Source of the DNA: Spirochaetia bacterium
Lineage (GTDB): Bacteria > Spirochaetota > Spirochaetia > Sphaerochaetales > Sphaerochaetaceae
Reading direction: 5' to 3'
Length of the DNA stretch: 40,475 bases
Assembly: GCA_900769955.1 (NCBI GenBank)
Contig: CAAGIP010000240.1
Span: forward strand, 1-40,475
The stretch's first letter is position 1; every line of letters begins with the position of its first letter. Both the position numbers and the translations under genes were made by a program. Below the pieces are notes generated by a model. That model was not told the DNA's origin, ran no database searches, and was given only the letters and a program-made list of their open reading frames with translations. Shown here in pieces: positions 9,521 through 17,527 of the stretch.

Positions 9521-10472
9521 GTTTCTTCTCTCTCCTGTTAACGTACAGATATAGGATCAAGGCCGCTGCCATCATAAGAAAGCAGAAGACCTGTCCCTTT
9601 GAAATATTGAAAAACGACTGGAACAGGGCGATGTTGTCACTCTCCTTTCCCAGTGCGATTACATAACCGATATTGCTGTCAGGCTGTCTGAAATACTCGA
9701 TAAAGAAGCGGGCAAACCCATATCCGAAAAGATAGAATGATAGCATGGATCCGGGTTTAAGCGCATATTTCTTTATCATAGGCCTGCATATAAACCATAA
9801 AATAAGCCAGAGTATCACACCTTCAAAAAGGGCTTCATAAAGCTGTGATGGATGTCTGGGAAGATTGACGTACTCACCGAGCACGTACTCGATTCCGACT
9901 TTGTCACACACCTGCCTTACCCATTCGTAGTTCGTGGAAAACTTCTGGGCATAGGGGAAGATCATACCGACGGGGGACGTGGTTACACGTCCGTACAGCT
10001 CTGCATTAATGAAGTTTCCGAGACGCCCGAAAGTGAAGCCAAGAGGGATGCCTGCACATGCAGTGTCGGCAAGCAGGAAGAAATCATATCCCTTTCTGCG
10101 TGCGAATATGATTCCCCCGATTATCGCTCCGACGACTCCACCATGGTAGCTCATTCCGGGAAGACCAACGAACTCTCCGTTCTCAAACGGCCAGAAGATG
10201 AGCCAGGGATGGGTAAGGTAATATACGGCATCGCTGTAGAAGAACACGGAAAAGAGATGGGCGAACACAAGCAGAAGGATGATGCACAGAAGGAACATGT
10301 TCTCCGAGTCCTCTTTTGACATCTTCAGCCTGTCGTCATGTGTGACCTGATATCTGAAGAGCATATAGGCAATTGCAAATGCCACAATATACATTACTGC
10401 ATACCATCTCACGGGAAGGAAGGAGAAAACCTCCGGTCTTATCCATGAGGGATATTCGATAAAGGAAAGCAT
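9507..10472 (-). CDS. lgt: Prolipoprotein diacylglyceryl transferase
   Basis: This inner-membrane enzyme moves diacylglycerol from phosphatidylglycerol to the lipobox cysteine of prolipoproteins, the first step of lipoprotein maturation. The protein has 321 residues and seven or so hydrophobic segments. The Lgt signature GRLGNFINAE is at 149-158, a conserved MSYHGG with H110 sits ahead of it, and RHPSQLYEA follows. It is the first gene of a unit with the M24 aminopeptidase and gpmI. The promoter places transcription start at or next to the A of ATG, and no Shine-Dalgarno is present, so a leaderless mRNA is predicted. Confidence 0.96.
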   Translation of the reverse strand: MLSFIEYPSWIRPEVFSFLPVRWYAVMYIVAFAIAYMLFRYQVTHDDRLKMSKEDSENMFLLCIILLLVFAHLFSVFFYSDAVYYLTHPWLIFWPFENGEFVGLPGMSYHGGVVGAIIGGIIFARRKGYDFFLLADTACAGIPLGFTFGRLGNFINAELYGRVTTSPVGMIFPYAQKFSTNYEWVRQVCDKVGIEYVLGEYVNLPRHPSQLYEALFEGVILWLILWFICRPMIKKYALKPGSMLSFYLFGYGFARFFIEYFRQPDSNIGYVIALGKESDNIALFQSFFNISKGQVFCFLMMAAALILYLYVNRREKKHVNH

Positions 10473-10478
10473 AGTGAA

Positions 10479-10507
10479 AGTGTAGTTACAGACAGATAAT
10501 CAGTCAA
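10479..10507 (-). promoter_or_regulatory. lgt promoter, predicted leaderless
   Basis: On the minus strand the -35 is TTGACT (10502-10507), the spacer is 17 bases and the -10 is TACACT (10479-10484). Six bases then separate the -10 from ATG at 10472, so +1 would be the start codon itself. Confidence 0.75.
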
Positions 10508-10523
10508 TTACAGAAAGTATCTC

Positions 10524-10552
10524 TTCACTTGAGAACATGTTTTAATTACAAT
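10524..10552 (+). promoter_or_regulatory. Promoter of the C-terminal processing protease, possibly leaderless
   Basis: The -35-like TTCACT (10524-10529), a 17-base spacer and the -10 TACAAT (10547-10552) lie seven bases before ATG 10560. No Shine-Dalgarno is present. It is back to back with the lgt promoter. Confidence 0.55.
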
Positions 10553-10559
10553 CTGTAAT

Positions 10560-12002
10560 ATGCAATTAAAAAAGACAGTGGTGATCATTCTGATCGCGAT
10601 GATGATAGCGGCTCCCCTCTTTGCCGGAGCCACCTCAGAATCATATACGGATACAAAGCAGCAGTCCTCTTCCCTTCAGCAGGTACAGGTAACGAACATA
10701 TCCTCCACACTGCTGGGATTAAACACACTCTATCAGTATCTGAGTCAGAACTTCCTCTATGACATCGATATAGACAAAGTCGATGTCGAACTCACCAAGG
10801 CGCTTTTCAAAGCACTTGATGATCCTTATTCAGAGTATATTACAGAGGAAGAAAGCGAGGAATTCACCGAGGACATTACAGGAACTTACGTGGGAATAGG
10901 CACATATCTCACGAAATATTCCCCTGCCTTCATCGACTGGGACGATGAAAAAACATATATGGTCGAGATCATTGCCCCGTTTCCGGGAGGACCTGCCGAC
11001 AGGGCCGGACTGAGATCCGGTGATCTCATTTCCCATGTGAACGGCGAAACCGTTTACGAGCTTACGGCAACGGAAGCAAGCAGGAAGATCAGGGGAAAGG
11101 CAGGTGAACCTATTACACTTACCGTTCACAGGGGTTCTGCAGTGTTTGACATCACCATGTACCCGGAAGAAGTTACGACCCCGAACACTACTTCCCTGAT
11201 TATAGACGGAACCGATATCGGTTACATAGCCATTTCATCCTTCACACAGAAGACCTATGAGCTTTTCAGCGACGATCTCAGAAAGCTTACCGCAAATGGA
11301 GCAAAGGGCCTCATCATCGACCTCAGGAACAATGCAGGAGGCATTGTGGACTCAGCCACCATGATCGCCAACTTCTTCCTTCCTGAAGGTGCCACGGTCC
11401 TTTCCATACAGCATAAGGAAGGATCTTCAAGGCAGAATTACTCAACAGTTGCTTCAAACGATACCAGAAAGAATCTTCATATACCAATTGTCATACTGAC
11501 TAACGGCGGAACCGCATCGGCAAGCGAGATTCTCACTGCAGCACTTCAGGAAAACGCAAGGGCCACCGTGATAGGTTCCAAAACCTTCGGTAAGGGAATA
11601 ATTCAGGAATCAGCAATCTGGAAGAATGGGTATATCAAATACACCTCTGCTTATTACCTGACACCGAATGGCAATAATATACATAAATCAGGGATTTCAC
11701 CCGATATCACGGTTGAGGAACATGAGTACACCGATGATGAAATCAGCGCATACTACGATTTCGTTGAAAACAGCCAGGATGAGATAACGGAATATGTAAA
11801 GGAACATCCTCAGTACACAAAAGAGAACATAGAAGCGTTTGCATCCATGCACGGCAATCTCGGTGTATCGGAAACAGCTCTTAAACTGCTTATCAGAAAT
11901 GAGTACATTTACACCATGCCCTACAATGAAAGGCCCAAGGTGGACCTTATGTATGACACTGCCCTGCTTGCGGCAATAGACTGTCTCAAGGGTGAAAAAT
12001 GA
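10560..12002 (+). CDS. S41 C-terminal processing protease (CtpA-like)
   Basis: The protein has 480 residues. A signal peptide or anchor (KK then about 15 hydrophobic residues, ending near FAGA at 21-24) places it in the periplasm. A PDZ domain (about 95-200) includes GGPADRAGLRSGD, and the S41 core follows. The Ser-Lys dyad is S320 in GGTASASEI and K345 in FGKGIIQ, 25 residues apart as in the family. Such proteases trim C termini of envelope proteins or degrade misfolded ones. No lipobox Cys is visible. The stop overlaps the rsmE start (ATGA), showing translational coupling. Confidence 0.93.
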   Translation: MQLKKTVVIILIAMMIAAPLFAGATSESYTDTKQQSSSLQQVQVTNISSTLLGLNTLYQYLSQNFLYDIDIDKVDVELTKALFKALDDPYSEYITEEESEEFTEDITGTYVGIGTYLTKYSPAFIDWDDEKTYMVEIIAPFPGGPADRAGLRSGDLISHVNGETVYELTATEASRKIRGKAGEPITLTVHRGSAVFDITMYPEEVTTPNTTSLIIDGTDIGYIAISSFTQKTYELFSDDLRKLTANGAKGLIIDLRNNAGGIVDSATMIANFFLPEGATVLSIQHKEGSSRQNYSTVASNDTRKNLHIPIVILTNGGTASASEILTAALQENARATVIGSKTFGKGIIQESAIWKNGYIKYTSAYYLTPNGNNIHKSGISPDITVEEHEYTDDEISAYYDFVENSQDEITEYVKEHPQYTKENIEAFASMHGNLGVSETALKLLIRNEYIYTMPYNERPKVDLMYDTALLAAIDCLKGEK

Positions 12003-12739
12003 GAGTTTTCATCCTTGACAGATCATATTCCGGAGAGAGTGTCTACACTCTCAGAAAAAGGGAAAAAGATTACCTGATAAAGGTACTTCGTATCAAAAAC
12101 GGTGATGTATTTACCTGTAAGGACATTGAAAATAAATATTATAAAGCCACTGTAATCGATTCTGAAACCCTTTCCATTGAAGCGACGGATACCCCTGAAA
12201 ACACTCTTCTCGACGGACTTTCCGCATATAAGGGGACTCTTCCCCACATCAGGGTCTATCAGGCAATATGCAAGGGAAAAAAGAATGAAACGGTAATGAG
12301 GATGCTGACTGAGGCAGGTATAGAGGAAGTTGTTTTCGTCGTAAGCGAATACTGCCAGGAAAAGAGCCTCAGCGAACATGAAGTGAGACGGCTTGAGGAT
12401 ATCAGAAAGGAAGCTTCCCAGCAGAGCGGAAGTTCACCTTCGATGGGGGACATAAGGATTATTTCAATTGATGAAGCCGTATCAGACTCACCTTATCCTC
12501 TTATTTTCCTCCATCAGGGAAGCCGTGATAAAACAGTCTCATTGAAGAAAGCGCTTTCCTCATTAAGGGACAGGAAGGTATCAGTCCTCATCGGCAGCGA
12601 AGGCGGAATAAGTGATGAAGAGTGCTCCCGCCTTGAAGCTTCAGGAGCAGTTCCGGTCCTTCTTCCGACTAATATTCTCAGAGCGGAAACTGCCGGAATT
12701 TATGCAGCCGGTGCGATCGAAACATTCTGGGAATCGTGA
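11999..12739 (+). CDS. rsmE: 16S rRNA m3U1498 methyltransferase
   Basis: This SPOUT-class enzyme methylates N3 of U1498 in 16S rRNA using S-adenosylmethionine. The 246 residues match the family. An N-terminal PUA-like RNA-binding part (1-75) is followed by the trefoil-knot SAM domain, with ASQQSG near 141-146, IGSEGG (198-203) and LRAETA (227-232) as the diagnostic motifs. The ATG overlaps the protease stop by four bases. Downstream is a perfect 11-bp hairpin with no T-run. Confidence 0.95.
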   Translation: MRVFILDRSYSGESVYTLRKREKDYLIKVLRIKNGDVFTCKDIENKYYKATVIDSETLSIEATDTPENTLLDGLSAYKGTLPHIRVYQAICKGKKNETVMRMLTEAGIEEVVFVVSEYCQEKSLSEHEVRRLEDIRKEASQQSGSSPSMGDIRIISIDEAVSDSPYPLIFLHQGSRDKTVSLKKALSSLRDRKVSVLIGSEGGISDEECSRLEASGAVPVLLPTNILRAETAGIYAAGAIETFWES

Positions 12740-12743
12740 TATA

Positions 12744-12771
12744 TAGTGTAGTTAAGATGGTAACTACACTA
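12744..12771. repeat. Perfect 11-bp inverted repeat after rsmE
   Basis: TAGTGTAGTTA (12744-12754) pairs with TAACTACACTA (12761-12771) around six bases. No T-run follows on either strand, so this is not a standard terminator. It could be an RNA stabiliser, an operator or a weak factor-dependent terminator. Confidence 0.55.
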
Positions 12772-12817
12772 CCCATATGGTGATTTATTTACTTAAAAAA
12801 ATACTCAAAAATTTTCC

Positions 12818-12847
12818 TTGTCAAATCCCCATTTTCACCCTTACTAT
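12818..12847 (+). promoter_or_regulatory. Sigma-70-type promoter of the AAA+ regulator
   Basis: TTGTCA (12818-12823), an 18-base spacer and TACTAT (12842-12847) precede the gene. This predicts a 5' leader of about 90 bases before the TTG start at 12943. Confidence 0.5.
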
Positions 12848-12942
12848 ATAAGTACTCAGGGGGTATTTGTTAATAAATTAACATTAATGTGTTAGTAACT
12901 GGATTATTAACATATTTTCGAATTATTGAAAAGGAGATAACA

Positions 12943-14049
12943 TTGATAAAAACTGTTCTCTTTTCCGGCAATTCGCACCATAGGACCACTGTTAATAAAA
13001 TAACTGGTCAGCAATGTCTCTTCATCAGGTCAACAGCGAATATGGCAGAAGCCATAAGAAGTTTACCTGGAAGGAAGCTATGTATCATCGACATCGACAG
13101 TCCCGAAAACTACGGAATGCTGTTCATGCAGGCAATGAACCTGAAGGAGGCCCAGGTAATACTGCTCTGCCCCAAAACACTCATGCAGGGTAAGGTTTCA
13201 ATGAAGACAGGCAAGGAAATAACGCTTCTGAGAAAACCTTTTACCGAAGACGAGCTTTATTCTGTATTGCCTGACTGCATGCCATGCAAACAGGACCGCA
13301 TCGGTGTCGATATTTTTGAAATTTTATTTAAAGGTATCTCCGAAAATTCAGTTGAGGTCAGAAACAAAGCCAGGCTCTATGCGGCAAATGATGATATCGT
13401 GTTGCTGTATGGAGAGACCGGAACCGGAAAGGAAGTCATAAGCAAGGCAATTGCCATGACGTACAACAGATCAAAGGAAAGAGTCGTGGTGAACTGCGGT
13501 CAGATGAATTCCGAACTCTGTGAATCCGCACTGTTCGGTGCGGACAAAGGGGCTTACACAGGATCAGTCTCAGCCATAAAGGGGTATGCGGAGGAGGCAG
13601 ACGGAACGTGTCTCGTTCTCGATGAGATAGAAAATCTGTCCCATTCAGCCCAAAGCATGCTGCTGAGGTTCATTGAAGACAGGAAATACCGTCCTCTGGG
13701 GTATTACGGTAATGAAATGAGAATGTCCTCCGGAAAGATCATCCTCATTTCAAACCAGTCCCCTAAGAAGCTTATGGAGGAGGGAAAGCTCAGAAATGAC
13801 CTTTACCACAGGATCTCCGGCCAGGTAATCAGGATCAGGCCCCTCCGTGACAGAAAGGAAGACATTCCGGTTCTGATAAGCTTCCATGAAGAGGAAAAAG
13901 ACTATTCTGAAAGGATAAGTGACTTCACTCCTTTCCTGGAATATGAATGGCCCGGTAATGTCCGCCAGCTCTTCAAGACTGTAGAACACATGCACAGGAC
14001 GTGCACTGACGGCAGATTTGTCTTCTCCCTTCCGGATGATGATCTCTGA
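12943..14049 (+). CDS. Sigma-54-type AAA+ activator with receiver-like N domain and no DNA-binding domain
   Basis: I take the start as TTG at 12943, since AAGGAG sits six bases upstream; the longer frame from ATG 12889 has no ribosome site. This gives 368 residues. Residues 1-115 look like a degenerate receiver: beta-3 CIIDID and a KPF motif are present, but the acidic pair after beta-1 is missing. The AAA+ domain has Walker A GETGTGKE, a GAFTGA-loop variant GAYTGS, Walker B LVLDEIE and the arginine-finger segment RNDLYHRI, ending with WPGNVRQL. The family remodels sigma-54 RNA polymerase using ATP. The protein stops about 30 residues later, with no Fis-type helix-turn-helix. It may act without binding DNA or with a partner. 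Confidence 0.82.
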   Translation: MIKTVLFSGNSHHRTTVNKITGQQCLFIRSTANMAEAIRSLPGRKLCIIDIDSPENYGMLFMQAMNLKEAQVILLCPKTLMQGKVSMKTGKEITLLRKPFTEDELYSVLPDCMPCKQDRIGVDIFEILFKGISENSVEVRNKARLYAANDDIVLLYGETGTGKEVISKAIAMTYNRSKERVVVNCGQMNSELCESALFGADKGAYTGSVSAIKGYAEEADGTCLVLDEIENLSHSAQSMLLRFIEDRKYRPLGYYGNEMRMSSGKIILISNQSPKKLMEEGKLRNDLYHRISGQVIRIRPLRDRKEDIPVLISFHEEEKDYSERISDFTPFLEYEWPGNVRQLFKTVEHMHRTCTDGRFVFSLPDDDL

Positions 14050-14079
14050 GTTCACTATCTTTAATAATTCTCCCTGATT

Positions 14080-14105
14080 CAGCCTTCGGTCCGAAGGCTG
14101 TTTTC
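14080..14105 (+). terminator. Intrinsic terminator of the AAA+ regulator
   Basis: A perfect 10-bp stem, CAGCCTTCGG (14080-14089?) pairing across one or two bases with CCGAAGGCTG, ends at 14100 and is followed by TTTT. It closes the gene that stops at 14049. Confidence 0.85.
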
Positions 14106-14501
14106 ACACTATGGAAAACTGACGTTTTTTACCTGTTTTTATGTTTTCCACAGGGTTAATTCCATCACCAAGGTATAATTAACTACTTTTACACATGGAA
14201 ACTTCCGCTTGTTGAAAACCTGTTGAAAACTCTGTATTTTTCAACGTTTTCAACAATCATTTTTCCTCTTAAAACAGGGTAAAATTTATATAATTTCAGG
14301 GTATTCAGGACTTTTGAAATTATTATATAATTATTTATATTACAAGATATTAACTACACACATAATACTCAAGTGCAAGCAATAACGCTTTCATGTAAAA
14401 TTAGTTTTCAACAGGCTTTTGAACCGTTTTGTGGAAATCTTGTTGAAAACTTGTGGAAAACCCATATTTAGTGTATTTCACAAACCGTACTAAGAGTGTT
14501 T
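14106..14501. other. DnaA-box-like cluster with AT-rich core (second origin-like element)
   Basis: This stretch of about 400 bases has no gene and lies between the 3' ends of two convergent genes, so it needs no promoter. It carries seven exact copies of the 9-mer TTTTC(A/C)ACA: plus strand at 14144, 14247 and 14405; minus strand at 14210, 14221, 14441 and 14452 (leftmost bases). Near matches lie at 14238 and 14430. Two groups of boxes flank a very AT-rich block (14281-14360). The same 9-mer fills the dnaA-dnaN gap. Consensus DnaA boxes are TTWTNCACA. A second origin half, a DnaA-titrating site or an initiation regulator are all possible. Confidence 0.7.
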
Positions 14502-15785
14502 TCAGCCTTCACAGATTATATCAGCTCCGATGGTTCTGAGCTTTTCAAGGAGCTTCTCATATCCTCTTTCAATCTGGTCTATCCTGTCTATGGTGCATGT
14601 TCCTTCCGTGGCAAGGGCAGCTATTACCATGGCCATTCCGGCCCTTACGTCGGGACTTGTAAGTTCACATGGTCTCAATCTGCTCTTACCGCTCACAACG
14701 GCCCTGTGGGGATCACAGAGGATAATGTCCGCACCCATTCTTATGAGATAGTCGACGAAGTAGAGCCGGGATTCAAACATCTTCTCATGGATCAGAAGTG
14801 TTCCCGTCATCTGTGTTGCTGTGACAGTCATTATTGAAAGAAGGTCTGCAGGGAATCCTGGCCAGGGAGCATCATCAAGTTTGTTCGTTACTCCTGAATA
14901 AGTCCTGCTTATTATCCTTTTCTGCTCTTTCGGTATGTAAATGCAGTCCCTGTACGCTTCAAACCTTATTCCAATCTTATCAAAACCGAGTTCAAGGGGT
15001 CTGAGGCTTGAGTTGGCTGTCTTTTTCAGAAGCAGTTCACTTCCGGTTGCGGCGGCAAGTCCTATATAGGAACCTGTTTCCATGTAATCAGGGCCTATGG
15101 TGTATTCAGCTCCGGATAGTCTTTCCCTTCCCTTAATCTTCAGGTAATTGGAGCCTATTCCCTCAATATGGCTTCCCATCCTGTTGAGAAGGTGACAGAG
15201 ATCCTGTATATGGGGCTCGCATGCAGCGTTGTAAATCGTGCTCTCACCATATGCAAGGGATGCGGCCATAATAACGTTCTCTGTTGCCGTGACGGAGGCT
15301 TCATCAAGGAATATATCCGCACCCATGAGTCTTTCCGGAGGTGTAAGGATGAGATATCCCCTTTCATCAACAGAGCAGTCTACACCAAGTGCTGAAAGTC
15401 CCATGAAGTGGGTATCCAGCCTTCTGAGTCCTATAACATCCCCTCCGGGAGGAGGGATCACGACCTTCTCACCCCTTGCAAGCAGCGGTCCTGAAAATAG
15501 TATCGAGCCCCTGACGCTGTCCACAAGTGAAGGAGTGAGACCTGAGAATCTTATGTGTGATACGAAGGAAGCACTGTTTTCCGTGTGCTCATGAATTTCC
15601 GATCCCAGTTCAGTGATGAGTTTCTTCATTACCCTTACATCAAGAATGTCTGGTATATTTGAAATCTTCACTTCCCCGTCGGTTAGCAGTGTGGCAGCTA
15701 TGCAAGGAAGTGCGGCATTCTTGTTGCCGCTTATTTCAATATCTCCATGCAGTTCCTTTCCGCCTTTTATCACATATCTGCTCAT
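14502..15785 (-). CDS. murA: UDP-N-acetylglucosamine 1-carboxyvinyltransferase with Asp in place of the catalytic Cys
   Basis: The enzyme transfers enolpyruvate from PEP to UDP-GlcNAc, the first committed step of peptidoglycan synthesis, in the cytoplasm. The 427 residues are full length. SGNKNAALP (19-27) carries the conserved Lys22-equivalent. The loop that normally reads PGGC reads PGGD, with D116 in the position of Cys115 of E. coli MurA. Natural Asp variants (mycobacteria, chlamydiae, Borrelia) are active and insensitive to fosfomycin. The start ATG has a TACACT -10 six bases upstream and no ribosome site. It lies next to the DnaA-box-like cluster. Confidence 0.96.
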   Translation of the reverse strand: MSRYVIKGGKELHGDIEISGNKNAALPCIAATLLTDGEVKISNIPDILDVRVMKKLITELGSEIHEHTENSASFVSHIRFSGLTPSLVDSVRGSILFSGPLLARGEKVVIPPPGGDVIGLRRLDTHFMGLSALGVDCSVDERGYLILTPPERLMGADIFLDEASVTATENVIMAASLAYGESTIYNAACEPHIQDLCHLLNRMGSHIEGIGSNYLKIKGRERLSGAEYTIGPDYMETGSYIGLAAATGSELLLKKTANSSLRPLELGFDKIGIRFEAYRDCIYIPKEQKRIISRTYSGVTNKLDDAPWPGFPADLLSIMTVTATQMTGTLLIHEKMFESRLYFVDYLIRMGADIILCDPHRAVVSGKSRLRPCELTSPDVRAGMAMVIAALATEGTCTIDRIDQIERGYEKLLEKLRTIGADIICEG

Positions 15786-15791
15786 GATCTC

Positions 15792-15797
15792 AGTGTA
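15792..15797 (-). promoter_or_regulatory. murA -10 element, predicted leaderless
   Basis: On the minus strand TACACT lies exactly six bases before the murA ATG (15785), and there is no Shine-Dalgarno. The -35 is poor (ATGCAA at a 17-base spacing). Confidence 0.45.
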
Positions 15798-15835
15798 GCA
15801 TTAAGCATGTCTTTTTGCATGGGGGTGATAAATAA

Positions 15836-15864
15836 TTGTTTTATCACACATTTACAGCTATAAT
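15836..15864 (+). promoter_or_regulatory. Promoter of the PfkB-family kinase, predicted leaderless
   Basis: TTGTTT (15836-15841), a 17-base spacer and a perfect TATAAT (15859-15864) are followed by six bases and ATG 15871. No ribosome site is present. Confidence 0.7.
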
Positions 15865-15870
15865 TTTCCC

Positions 15871-16866
15871 ATGAAAAAGATCTACGGAATAGGCAACCCT
15901 CTTATAGACATACTTTCAAACATCACAAATGAAGACCTTACCGCACTTTCCCTTTATAAGGGAACAATGCATCTTATAGATAAGCCGCGTCATAAGGAAC
16001 TCCTTGATTATCTTAAAACCAAGAAACTTGTCTATTCACCGGGTGGTTCCTGCCCAAATACCATGGTAACGCTGTGTTCTCTCGGCGTTCAGACAACACT
16101 GGCAGGCGGTGTGGGAAAGGATGAACTATCAGAAGTCTACAGATCAAAGCTCCGTGAAACCGGTGTCGGTGATGATCTTGTTTCATATGATGAGCCTACA
16201 GGCACATCCATTATACTGCTCACTGATGATAAGGAAAGGACGATGAACACCTTTCTCGGGGCAAATAAGTGCTTCGATGCAGATGATGTCAATCTGGATA
16301 ACATTAAGGATGCATCCATTTTCTACTTTACCGGATACATGTGGGATACAGAGCCTCAGAAGAGAGCCATAAGAAAGGTTCTTGCATTCTGCAGGGAGAA
16401 CAATATAAAGGTCGCATTCGATATTGCAGATCCATTTGCTGTCGGACGTTACAGATCTGATTTCCTTAATCTCATAAAAGACCACTGTGACATCGTATTT
16501 GCCAACAGTGAGGAAGCAAGGTATCTCTTTGACAACTATGATGCATATGAATGCTGCAGGAGCATGGGAAAGCTTGCCCCGATTGCAGTTGTCAAGAACG
16601 GAAAGAAAGGATCTTTCGTTTCTGATAACAGGGTAATAACGAAAATTGAAGTACAGGGTTCTTCAGAACCTGTTGATACCACCGGAGCGGGAGATACCTA
16701 TGCAGCAGGCTTTCTTTACGGCATTGCAAAGGGATATTCCAGTGAGACTGCAGGAAAGATTGCTTCCTACCTGGCCGGTGAGATCATCAGCCAGATAGGT
16801 GCCCAGTTCTCAAAGGAAAAGAGTCTCGAACTGAGAAAGTATATTCAGGAACACTACGGAACATGA
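15871..16866 (+). CDS. PfkB-family kinase, adenosine-kinase-like
   Basis: The protein has 331 residues. The N-terminal IYGIGNPLIDI is the ribokinase/adenosine-kinase start, GGSCPNT is the substrate-binding glycine motif, and DTTGAGD (269-275) is the ATP/anion-hole signature with catalytic D275. The early sequence resembles adenosine kinases more than sugar kinases, so nucleoside phosphorylation is the best guess; a sugar substrate remains possible. It is monocistronic: the convergent small membrane-protein gene begins two bases after its stop. The promoter predicts a leaderless transcript. Confidence 0.85.
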   Translation: MKKIYGIGNPLIDILSNITNEDLTALSLYKGTMHLIDKPRHKELLDYLKTKKLVYSPGGSCPNTMVTLCSLGVQTTLAGGVGKDELSEVYRSKLRETGVGDDLVSYDEPTGTSIILLTDDKERTMNTFLGANKCFDADDVNLDNIKDASIFYFTGYMWDTEPQKRAIRKVLAFCRENNIKVAFDIADPFAVGRYRSDFLNLIKDHCDIVFANSEEARYLFDNYDAYECCRSMGKLAPIAVVKNGKKGSFVSDNRVITKIEVQGSSEPVDTTGAGDTYAAGFLYGIAKGYSSETAGKIASYLAGEIISQIGAQFSKEKSLELRKYIQEHYGT

Positions 16867-16868
16867 TG

Positions 16869-17096
16869 CTACAGCAGCATCACATATCTGAAAAGGCAAT
16901 AGAGTACTGTCAGTGATATAATGGACAGAACCGTTCCTATTGTGCCCAGGATAAATGCTGTAGGCTCGCTTTTACGCTCATTACTGCCTGATATGAGGCC
17001 TATGAGCGAGAAAATGAGTGAAACAGGTGAAAGTATTACGGTCACTGCAGTAACAAGACCCGTGATCGCGCACACATTGGGATAGAGTTTCTTCAT
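16869..17096 (-). CDS. Small two-helix membrane protein (DUF4190-like)
   Basis: The protein has 75 residues and two hydrophobic segments separated by a short polar turn (SGSNERKSEP). I chose the ATG at 17096 because AGGAGG lies eight bases upstream; a longer frame to 17150 would overlap the preceding gene. It resembles its upstream neighbour (GLxxG helix, polar turn, then GxxGxxLSxxxL), so the pair looks like a tandem duplication. DUF4190-type proteins have no established function. Confidence 0.6.
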   Translation of the reverse strand: MKKLYPNVCAITGLVTAVTVILSPVSLIFSLIGLISGSNERKSEPTAFILGTIGTVLSIISLTVLYCLFRYVMLL

Positions 17097-17109
17097 GCCA
17101 TCTTCCTCC

Positions 17110-17400
17110 TTAAAGAATCCAAAGGAAGATGAATGAGAACATGAAAGCAAAAATCGCTACCAGAAATACCGATGAAATGCATACACCGATAATACCGCAT
17201 ATAAAACCAACCCTTGCATCATTGTCCGCGTAACGGTGCTGTCCGCCCTTGACGATTGCTATTATGCCAAGGATCAGGCCTACAAGACGTGAGAAGGTCA
17301 GTGAAAGCACAATTGATAAAATACCAAGGATAAGAGGCATCGTGCCTTCATCACCGCGCTTCTTTCCGTTATCCGGTTCATTGGAATAATATTCAGCCAT
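17110..17400 (-). CDS. Small membrane protein (DUF4190-like)
   Basis: The protein has 96 residues: a charged N-terminal tail (about 20 residues) followed by two long hydrophobic segments around the polar turn KGGQHRYADNDARVG. The GxxLGIIAIVKGG pattern is typical of DUF4190. AGGAGG is five bases or so before the ATG. It probably forms a two-gene unit with the paralogue 13 bases downstream. The function is unknown. Confidence 0.65.
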   Translation of the reverse strand: MAEYYSNEPDNGKKRGDEGTMPLILGILSIVLSLTFSRLVGLILGIIAIVKGGQHRYADNDARVGFICGIIGVCISSVFLVAIFAFMFSFIFLWIL

Positions 17401-17482
17401 TTTTCCTCCTATATGCTTAAAATATGATCTCAGCTAACAGATAAGGCAATATTTTTCCTTTATACTTCACAATAATAACAAA

Positions 17483-17507
17483 ATCGGCCACCGTAATGGC
17501 AGCCGAT
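17483..17507 (-). terminator. Terminator of the perR-rubrerythrin unit
   Basis: On the minus strand ATCGGC pairs with GCCGAT, with an additional imperfect inner stem, and a T-rich run (TTTTGTTATT) follows. It lies about 20 bases after the rubrerythrin stop. Confidence 0.75.
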
Positions 17508-17527
17508 CAGAACTTCAGAAAGCCTTA

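Noticed and set aside
12777..12851. 24-codon frame six bases after a TACACT hexamer, a possible leaderless leader peptide
   Set aside because: The hexamer is part of the palindrome, the -35 is poor, and nothing ties the peptide to regulation of the next gene.
12889..12942. ATG start at 12889 for the AAA+ regulator
   Set aside because: It has no ribosome site; TTG 12943 has AAGGAG six bases upstream and matches the start of the receiver-like fold.
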